From Haliclystus octoradiatus (taxonomy: Eukaryota > Cnidaria > Staurozoa > Stauromedusae > Haliclystidae): 64,000 nucleotides of DNA. Location: positions 7,212,243 to 7,276,242 of the forward strand of contig OU744449.1 of the NCBI GenBank assembly GCA_916610825.1. Direction: 5' to 3'. The position numbers were made by a program, and so were the translations under genes. This document shows, one piece after another, positions 1 to 10,800 of this stretch (positions are counted from its first letter, which is position 1; every line of letters begins with the position of its first letter). The notes beneath the pieces are model-generated. The model searched no databases. It was not told the DNA's origin and saw only the letters and a program-made list of their open reading frames with translations.

Positions 1-595
1 ATTTTTAATAATCCTCGGGTAATGTGGCTGTTCTTGAATAATTCATGAGATTAATCAAGGTTATGGATTAAAAATAGAACAATAATCAAATTGAGGTTAA
101 TTGTTAATAATTCCTTAACATCAGAAGTACATTCAGAAAAACACAAAGTGATTTTGTAATTAGATAAATTATACTGTACCTGTTCTATTGAACCATATTC
201 CAATAAATTACATAACAAATTTGTAGTAAGTGATACCATGCTATCAGAAAAGTACAAAAATATGGTTTTGAATCACAAATTAGAAATAAGAAAGTGATAA
301 AACATATAAAAGAAATCTATTGAATGTGGTATAACAGGTATGGAAAACTTCATCATGTTCTCAAAACACTATCAGTTCATGCACATTTAATGGTGTAAAC
401 ATTTATAAAGGGCACATGAAAATTGTTCTAAAGAATTTTCATTACTGTTCATCACAAGGAAATTTTTGAATGGGGAAAATCACATTATCTTGCATAGTTA
501 CCTTGGTTGACACCATACAAATTATCAAATTAAGAACCAAAACAAATGATTTAGTCAAAATCTACTTCAATAGAGAAGACTGTCTGCCTATGCAA

Positions 596-744
596 CCCCT
601 GCGAAAAACAGGTCAGGAGTTCATGAACAGTTCATGTACAGTTCATGAACTTTAAATGGCTCCAATTTTCCTGAACTCATGAAAATTTGGGGCCATTTAA
701 TGTTCATGAACTGTTCATGAACTCCTGAACTATTTTCGCAGGGG
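596..744. repeat. Palindromic GTTCATGAAC element, copy 1
   Basis: Starts CCCCTGCGAAAA and ends with its inverse, TTTTCGCAGGGG. Each arm carries an inverted run of GTTCATGAACAG-type units around a centre rich in AATTT and GGGGCCATTT. The whole 149 bp can fold into one hairpin. It is flanked by AA on both sides, so a 2-bp target duplication is possible but weak. It looks like a foldback MITE with no coding capacity. Confidence 0.8.
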
Positions 745-1190
745 AAAGCATACATACCAAAACTGATGAATCAATTTTGAATGGGAGGAATTGATGCCCT
801 TTTAATGAAGAATTTACTGACAACATCGTTTGAGATACACAATCAATGATCTGTTGTCACATTTCCTGAACATTTTATACTGTCCACAAAACCATTCATG
901 AATTACACATGAAGGACAAATTCACTTGCAATTCGAAATTATTAAGCAATGTTCATTATTAACAAGAACAATGTAGGCCTACACTATTACCAGTCATTAG
1001 TTGGATATTCTTCAAGAGAACAGCAAAGTATGAAAGCACCATTTCCGCTCAAAAGATCATTACATATAAGACCTAAAAAAGGGATAAAATACATTGTCAT
1101 GTTGGAGCACATGCATAATACGAGTTGGGCAAAAATTACACAATAATATAACTAAAAATTGTATAAACTTCTTCTTAAGGAATGGGACTG

Positions 1191-1410
1191 CCCCTGCGAA
1201 AACAGTTCAGGAGTTCACGAACAGATCATGGATGTTAAATGGCCCCGAATTTTCACAACTGTTCATGAACTGTCTGTTGGGGCTCATGAACTGTTCATAA
1301 ACAGTTCAGGAAAATTGGAGCCATTTAACGCTTATGAACTGTTCATGAACTATTGCTCATGAACTGTTTCATGAACTGTTCATGAACTCCTGCACTGTTT
1401 TTCGCAGGGG
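1191..1410. repeat. Palindromic GTTCATGAAC element, copy 2
   Basis: It has the same terminal CCCCTGCGAAAAC / GTTTTTCGCAGGGG inverted ends as the copy at 596, but a longer interior of 220 bp with extra GTTCATGAAC units. TG flanks both ends, consistent with a 2-bp duplication. Small open frames crossing it are by-products of the repeat. Confidence 0.8.
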
Positions 1411-1605
1411 TGAGATTCCCGGAAGGCTAGAATAAATTTAGAATCAACCAGAAACATTTTTGAAGCAAAAATTAGAATCCGGGAAGGAAAAATAATTTAT
1501 CGAACCCTGATAATGCTTTCAATATAATTTATGAACGCACCCTGCAGAAGAAAGTTCATGAACTGTTCATCAAATTTACAAATGTTCATGAACTGTTCAA
1601 CAACT

Positions 1606-1838
1606 CCCCTGCAAAAGAATGTGTTGAGTTCGTGAACTAGCTCATGGACTGGACATGAGATGGAATAATTTTCAAGGACTTTTTCATGAACTCATTAACC
1701 GTTTTTCGCAGGGGTTTTCACAGTTCATAAACCCTCAAAGAGAGTTCATGTACAGTTCATGAACAGTTTTCATGAAAATTTGGAGCCATTTAACGTTTAT
1801 GAACTGTTCATGAACTCCTGAACTGTTTTTGCAAGGGT
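1606..1838. repeat. Two adjacent palindromic GTTCATGAAC elements
   Basis: A first unit runs 1606-1714 with CCCCTGC / GCAGGGG ends. It is followed at once by a second, less complete unit (about 1725-1838) that ends in TTTTTGCAAGGG. A further half unit lies at 1540-1605. The cluster is immediately 3' of the terminal exon of the minus-strand gene that ends at 1866. Confidence 0.7.
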
Positions 1839-1865
1839 TATACTAATAAATGCTTCCTGTTTTTA

Positions 1866-4800
1866 TTACATACTGCCTGAAGATAATCTTTGCAGATAAT
1901 GTAGCAGTTGTTGTCTTTGTTGTCCATACAGTTCATTAATCCACTGAAAATTAAGAAATAAGGTATTCAATCTACAAGTAATGTGGGACACCTTACAGTG
2001 AAGAAGCTCCAATTTTTTCTTTCAGACTTCCAAATATTGAATATGTGTATGGAGTAGATATTTATACAATTTAATAAGTTACTTACAGGTGAAATGCGGA
2101 GAGAAAAACTACTTCGTTCAATAATTGTTTGTAAGAATGCTGTGGATACTTGTTGATATCCTGAAACAGGTAAATCATTGCTATTGTACAATAATGAAAT
2201 TGATTCCATCAATCTGATTGGTTTAAAGTTATGACCTCAGATTATCACATCAACAAAGAACAAAATAAAGGTTCAAAACCCTTGCAAAAAAGAGTTCAGG
2301 AGTTCATGAACAGTTCATGAAAATTTGGGGCCATCTAACATTCATGAACTGTTCATGAACTCTTGAACTGTTTTCGCAAGGGAAACGCAATTGACCTTCC
2401 AATTCGAACACAGCTCCTCATAAGCTATTGATATTTGACGCTTTTGAGAACCTCATGAGAAAACTCACCACGGCAGCTCGAGATTTTCTGATGCATTCTC
2501 ATTTTCTCTTTACTTGCATGTTGTGTACCAAATATCAATAGCTCTAGGAAACAGTGCACAAATCGCTATATATCATTTAACTATATGACGGTTTGTGTCA
2601 GAATCAACAATCAGGGCAAAATCTAATTGTTCAGTGTAGCAGAAAGAAAGAAATGGGAAATTATTGAAAAATTATCCAAAAAGGCATTTTGTTTTTATAG
2701 CTAATTCTCTAGTCAACCAAAACACAATTTTTCTTGTGGAAGTGTTCTTCTTTAAATATGTAAACAAATTAATGGTTTATTCTTGATTCAAAGTCCTTGC
2801 TACCCCTACGAAAAAAGTTCTAGAGTTCAGAGACGTGAAATTGGCCAACGTTCATGAATTGTTCATAAACAGTACATGAAAGTTCATATTCATGAAATAG
2901 TTCATGAACCTATTTATGAACAGGTTCATGAACTGTTCCTGAACTGTTCACGAAGTTCATGAATAGTTCATGAACTGTGCATAAACTGTTCATGAAAGTT
3001 CATGAAGTGCATGGACTGCTCATGAACTCATGGATTTTTTCACTGGGGTAAAGTTAGGCTTGATGAATTGAAATGTGCATTATTCAAGAGAAAGTAGGAC
3101 TATTTACCGAAAAACGTAATTTATTCAAAATTTAAAAAAACCTTAAATCGTGAAACTTAAATCATAAATCTTGAAAAAATGTTTAATTGAAAAGTAGAAG
3201 GGAGCAAATACCTTATCCTTGAATGTTTCCTTTTTAATGATAACATGAACACAATAGTAAATAAATGAATTTGAATAATGACTTTACATTATCATAATAT
3301 AAGCGTTCCAGGAAAGTTAGAAATTGTACTCACATTAGCAAACCATTATTCATGTCACTTGAAGTTGAAGAAAATTAAAGTAACAGTTTTAAATTCAAAT
3401 TTATAACTTTTAAAATTTAGTAAACTATAAGAGTTTGTGCAAACGCATCATACAAATCAGTTGTTGTCTTTTTGTGTTAGCTCATTATAAAAGCAGTGAT
3501 AACAAGTGACAGAAAAAAATTACACAGAAAAATTATTACCGTTTGATTTCTCATTTCCATATCTACGATAATTTTAAAGTTAATAAAATAGGAGCGCCTT
3601 AAAGTGTTGTTATCAAGGAGTTAAAAGTTTTGTATGCTGCATAAACTTTGCGCTCTGTTTTCTCAGATGCATGCAATCAAAACCCTTCTCTGCAAACTAA
3701 CTAATAAACAAGGCAAGTTATATTCGGTTGATTAGAAAATGAATTGAAGATTTAAAAAGACCATGAAATTCTTCATTAGATTAGCAAATGAAACAAAATC
3801 CCCCCAAAAATTAGAATTGTTGATTCTGATACAAACCGTCAGATATCTATCACAAGTATTTATATAGGAGAAGCAATTTCATAATTCATCATTTATAGCT
3901 AATGGAATGCTAATGGATAATGAAATGAGCAGACAATCAAATTCATAGTAGTAATTGTGTGATAAACTGTACAGCGCCTACAATACATACATACCATCAA
4001 GATTTGGCTTTTGATAAGAATTTCTATCCGAATTGAATAGATTGTGAATAGATCCAACAAGTTCAAGACATGAGTCATTTGAACAAGAACTTAGGACTTC
4101 CCCTAAATAACAAAAACAACATATTGAATTGTAAGCCCCAAATCTATAAATGCAAAATTATGTGTGTGTGGTCTGTGTGTGGTTCAGCTTTCACTGTTTT
4201 TTCAGTCGCTTTGAACGAACTTTGATTTTTTTCTTTGGCTTTCCGTTTTGCAACGAAAGAAAATATATTGTTTCAGCTGCATCAATTGGCTTTCATTTTC
4301 GATATTAAATTTCATTGGGTGATGAATTCCAAGAACACATCAATTTTGTTGAAACATTTATTATCATTGTCTACCTATGTTATTTCAATTAACCCATCAA
4401 TGGGAGTGACTCATTGTTTAGTCAGTACATAATAGGATAAACAATATTTGTATCCCATTATATTTCTGTCATTCATCGATATTCATCTTATGTTATTATT
4501 GATGGAATCACATCCAATTGGCAAACATAAATTTGTGGCAATAAGTTAACTCAAATGAATTCAAGATTATTTCAATGAATAACAATACAACTACATAAAG
4601 CTATTCGATGATGGCTGTGTTTAGAAATATCTTGTAGGCTAAGTTTTATACAATTTTAAAACTAATAAAATAGTTCTAACGATATAAGATTTCCAGCTCT
4701 GTTTGATTCTGTAGTGCATGGAATTTTCATAAACTTCAATCGTTACAAATTTATGGTAGATTTCAGTAAATTGCCCCATGAAAAGAATGAATGATTTTAT

Positions 4801-7800
4801 GAATTGTTCATGAACATCATGCATTTTAATGAACAGTTCATTGAAATTGGATAACCTTATAGTCAGGAATAATTGTATTCACAAGGGCTTAATGGAGAAT
4901 TATCAATTAATACAAGGCAATAACATTGTAAATAAAATATTTTAACTTCACTGTATAACTATATCACTTTTCCTAAATTCCCCCTAGTGAAAATCAGTTC
5001 AGGAATTCATGAACAATTCATTAGCAGTTCATGAACGTTAAACAGCCCCAAATTTTCATGAACAGTACATTAGCAGCTCATAAACGTTAATTGGCCCCAA
5101 ATTTTCATGATTCGTGAACTCCTGAACTATTTTTTGGAGGGGACTGCATGCAGCATTGTTCTCACCAATTTCTGTAATTGCAGTTGATGCTTGTAATAAC
5201 CATTGTTCTTCATCTGATGCTTTCACTTTTAGAAAGGGTTTTCTAACAAAAATATCAGAGATAAAAGTAAAATTAATAAATTATAAAATAGAAAGATTGC
5301 ATTAAGCCCTTAAATATCACTAGTAGTCCGACACAAGTGGGGACCCTGGGATCCTAGATCCCGAAAGTTTGGAGCAAGTTTCGAAGAAAAAAGATGATTT
5401 TCTGATTTATAGGCCAAATCTCAACAAAAAATTCAGAAGAAAATGTACAGTATTGTTTATGATTCCGGAAGGCCAAACCTTCTGTCGGACACTGATCGCT
5501 ACAAAAATGAGATGATGCAAACATTATTTGTGATCCCGTGAAAAAATCAATGAGTTCATGAGCAGTTTATGAACGTGAAATTGCTCAAAATTTCATGAAC
5601 AATGCATGAATTTGCTCAGAAGTTCACAAACAGTTCATGAACGTGAAATTGCTCAAAAGTACAAAATAACAGAACAAATGATGTGTTTCCCTTTACATTT
5701 TCAGTAATTTTCAGCACTTTACAATCTTGTAGTCCTACATGTCATAGTTTCTGTTTTTCATTAAAGTCATAACATTAAAAACTAAAATTCAAGCAATTCA
5801 CATTTCTTGTTATACTAACTTAGTATTACTAAGTGCCTTTTAGTACAACAAGTTGTGCTGAGCAAGGTACATAGTCGCAAATAGTTGTATAAATGAACTA
5901 TTGCTCTCTTATATACCCTAGAATTTATAGAAAGATAAAATGCAGTTTGTCCAACCAAGATGATAACCGTAAAAAGGTATGAGTCCATGACTTTTTATCA
6001 TCATTTAGTAGCTTCAAGGAAAATAAGCGATGATAGTATCATCACCATAGAAACATTTTGATCAATGCTTGGATGCACTCCTTTGCGTCCACACAAAAAT
6101 ATGCATAATAAATGTTAAGAATATTGTATCACTTTCCATGTTTAACTTTCGACTATTCTCTTAAAAACTTCAAACAAACAATTCACCAGAAAAGCATTTT
6201 ATGTACCGCTATATAAAGTTTAACAAAACCTTTTCCCTATGAAAACATTTCTTCAAAATTCATATGAAGTTCACGAACATAGCACCTAAATTATATAAAA
6301 ATATCTATGCATTTGACTCCTATCTAAGGGCTACTTGCTTCTATTTTTTAGTAGTAATATTCAAAACACAAACCACCAACAAAATGAAAATAGGGTCAAG
6401 TTGATGAAGTAAGTCAATTCTTTCGGAGTTCCAAATATATATCGCAATATTATTCAAATAATAGGCATTCTCATTTATCAAATAAACTTGACAAAAAATC
6501 TAAAATCTGATCTTTGAAGAAATTATGAAATTACAGTGTGAGTAACAGTGACATTGTTCTACCTTAAGCATTTTGAAAAGGCGGTGAAAATTTTGTTGTA
6601 AGGTTCATGATGGATGTCAAATTGTGTTAGCAATGTCAATAAATGGGCATAGCCATCCACAACAGAAACTGGCTTTGAAAAATTGTTAAGAAAAAGTGTA
6701 TATAATAACATAGAAAAATAGCAAAAATGCCAACTTATAATGAGATTATCTACTCACAAACCAAATGAGACACACCCCTGCAAATAACTGTTTTTCACAG
6801 GGGGCAGCAGGAAAGATGTGCGAATCCGACCTAAATCCAGTCTGAACTTGATCCGATCTGTTCCGATCCGATTAGATGCAAAAATTGTCTCATTTAGATT
6901 TTCAAAATGCCTGTTTTCTGGCGTTGAAAATGGGTGGATAGAAATTACGAAAATCAATTTCTAATCACACTATTATGAGAAGATAAAATAATACTTAATT
7001 AATCCATGTGAGTAACTCAATATCGAACTCTCAAGTGATATATATATTTAGCCTACTTGAAACACTTTGTGGATTCTCATGTCTCCCTCGCATCCACTAA
7101 TTGTCTTAACAAATACCATACAGTCAAACCTGTTATAATGGTCACCTCTATACAGCGGCCACCTGTCTATAGTGGTCAATTTATCTACCTCTCGTAGCTG
7201 GTCGTTATATACAGGTTTCAGTGTAGTTTAATTAGGGCACGTCATAGTTGTCAAGAGGAATTCTACGATTATGTAGACCATAAGAACAATTAAACAGTAA
7301 AAAGATACAATGCCATGATGGCAGCTCTTTATAAGAGATTTAGCTGCATTGATGTGACGATTGGTGAAAGATTTCTATAATATTGAAAAAAAAAACATCA
7401 TCTAAAAACATCTAGATTGAGCCAATGGAGTTGATTTACTTTTTTTCCTAAAATGTGTGATATACCTTTAGCAAAGGTTCTACAAACCACTTGCTATCTG
7501 ATTATAGTTGGAACAAGCAAATGCTTTGAAAATCTCCATCCTTGGAGTGAGAAACGTTTGCCCAACAATGTATGTGAATTGGCCCAGTTTTCATGAACTC
7601 AACAGTTCTTGATCAATCGCGTCCGATAAAAAGTTTTACCAGCCAGAATCAAAAGTTTTTTTCCAAAATTTGTGATTCACTTTCAGCAAAGGTTCTACAA
7701 ACCACTTGCTATCAGATTAACATTCAGTTTGATAGTTTGTACAATAAATATCAAAGCATATATGTGGTTTCTTGACAACGTTTGATCAATTCTTTACCAA

Positions 7801-10800
7801 CTCATTGGAGAAATATTATTATTCAAAGCAGCAATAAATGTAATGAAATACTCAAAACATCAACAAAACATAAATCAAATCGAAAATAATGATTTTATAA
7901 ACATAGAAAGTCGAAATTTTTTATGTAACTCATATTTTCATATTTTCCAGGGACTCATTGCGATGCCATAAATAGTAGTAGGAGCTCCATTGGAAGAGCG
8001 ATAGTATCTCAATTGCTTAGACTACTTACTTACTTACTTTTACTGAGTTACCCCAAATCTAGCAACAACCCAGATACCTGACTTTGAAAAGTATTATATA
8101 ATGGCGGTAATTTCAAGCGGTTAGACTGACAGACTGACATTAATAGACTCGGTTAGACCTACACTTGATCTTTGGTTAACGCTTCAAGGAAAATGGAAAA
8201 ATAATTTTTAAGCAAAGAGGCAAAACAGCTTATGTAATCAACTTTGAAATAGTGAATAAATAATTTATTGCAATAGTTGAATACTTACAGAATGTGGATC
8301 ATTTAATAGTTTCAAGAGCTTTTTTATTTTGAACTTAACGTTTTGTACTTCGAAGACCTAGAAAGGGATGAATAAATATGCATCATTGTTTTTATCATGG
8401 AAGTATAATGTTAAGGTATGATCCCCTTTCATAATCCTATAAAGTAGCTTGAGCTTGAACGCATCAAATTGGGAGTGAGATAATATTGACTTGACTTGAC
8501 TCAGCTTATGATGCCGATTGCTTTGCATGCTTTAAGAATACATTGGCCCAATTTACTGTCTACTGCTAAACATAGGAAACTTCCCCCCTGATTCTGCTCA
8601 TCAACGTCAGATGCCTTTTTAAGGTCATATTCAGAGATCAAAGACGTATGCCCCTCATCCACTGCATGACATCCTTCACTGGCAACCAAAATAAATAATT
8701 CGAAGGGGCTACGGGAAAGTAGTATATTTTCATAATGTTTGGTAGATATATTCAAGTTATATGCTAGATTCCTATATGTAGGGCACGTCTGATTTATGGA
8801 AAACGGAAAGAAATATACGGAAAAATATAAAACGAGGTCCATTGTATTCTGCTTTCCTGTAAACGAGTATACCGCGTGGATAAAACATTGTTTTGAGCGA
8901 TGGATTTGGATGCAGTGAATATAGCAACAACTATTTTGCGATGATGTTTTAGTTGGAGTTTAGACATTCAACATATAGATATTATCGATATTATTGATAT
9001 TCTGTTCAATTTACTGTTTTACTCCTCCAGTCTTTTACGTAGTTATTATCATCGATTGATGGTAGGCCTACTGTTTGATTGATTAACTGTATTCTGTATT
9101 TGTGTCACTGTCATCTTCCTTAGTTACTTTTATATAGGTCTATCGCCTACCTAATATAGGATAACATTGCTTTGTAATTTATTGCATTATTGTCGATTTC
9201 TATGGTTAAATTAGCTAAAAACAAACATCAAATTTTAGCTCCGATTCTTCTCATTGCGAATCTCTGAACAATTTGGCAAAGCAATGACAAGATAAAGACG
9301 GTATCCTTCGCAAACAGATAGCCCACAAATGGTAACTGCAATAATTCTTCGCCATCATCGAATCAAAAGTTCTCGTTAAACTCTGATTGTAAAGGTAAAC
9401 TCCAATGTTTAGTTTGTAAAACTTTTGTCAGCTACTTGCAAACACTGTTCAGATCGTCATTCGTATTTAAAGAAAAACATTTACAATTTTGTATTCTTTT
9501 CTATCGATGATTAATTTCACTATGATTTCACGAATAAAAAGTAACATATGCTATTAGACAAAATAATGACAACCAAGGCAAAATTGCAAAATGTTATTTT
9601 CACTGCATCTAAATCCACCGCTCCCGGCGATATATTTCCATGCGGTACACTCGTTTACAGGAAAGCAGAATACAATGGACCTCGTTATATTTTTCCGGAA
9701 ATTTCTTTCCGTTTTCAGTAAATCAGACGTGCCCCTATATGTAGACGTTCATTGTTTTATTATATATTCAAGCCTAGACTCCAAGGCGAAGCACATGTAA
9801 AAAGGTAGAAAGAAAGAAGTTTGATAAACTGTTTTTGATGCGTGTTGATTAGAATTTATTGGTATAGAAAAGCAATGTTTTATTGCTTGTTATATGAGAA
9901 TATTTTAGATACATTAAATAATTAGAATAAAGAAGAATATTAACTACAGTGTGTGATTACTGCCTAGCCTTTTGAAACTTAAAAAGTTTCTGTATCATCT
10001 ATTTCTGACTGTGATTTGTGGCATTCTTTGTATAGCAAATATGTTAAATGTAAGAGGGACGGAACATTCTGATAATGTGACCTATACTGTTACTACTACT
10101 AGCTTATTGATCGGTGGGTGTAAAATACCGACCCGCTGACTCGCCGACCACACAGACCAGCTTGATTTAATCTAGAATTTCCGGGTTGACATCACAAATA
10201 CTTCACGTTGTACAGAATATTTTGTAAGAACTTTTTGCTGGATATTTATAAATTTTCTTTAATAGATATGTTCTCCGTCGAATTAATTCTTCCAATTTGT
10301 CCAGCTCAACAATTTAACTGGGAAAGCATCGACACAATTATGGCACGCACATCAATCCACATTGTTTTTATTTCGTAGTATTAAATACATATTTACGAGA
10401 TGTGGATTGTTATTATTCCTGTTATTGTTATGTGGAACCTTGACTGTATTTTCGATGCTTTCCCAGTTGAATTGTTGAGTTGCACTTGCACGGACCGTCG
10501 GACGAATGTGTACATTCCCATCAAAATCATATACAGTATGGCTTGGAAGTTTCAATTCTAGCCTATTCATGCTTTCATGATGCTTTGAGGGTCACTAAAT
10601 ATGAAGCTTATCACATTTATCGGTCATATTTATTGGAGAAAGAATAAATATCGTATATAGCCTATGAATCAAAAGTTCACACAAAATATTCTGTACAACG
10701 CCGTGAAGTATTCGTCATGTCAACCCGGAAATTCTAGATTAAATCAATCTGGTCTGTGTGGTCGACGAGTCGGCGGGTCGGTATTTTACACCAACCGCTT

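Noticed and set aside
8501-8842. 113-codon minus-strand frame
   Set aside because: Its first third lies in the Mutator-like terminal repeat and the rest shows no splice partner or known motif; possible old coding debris only.
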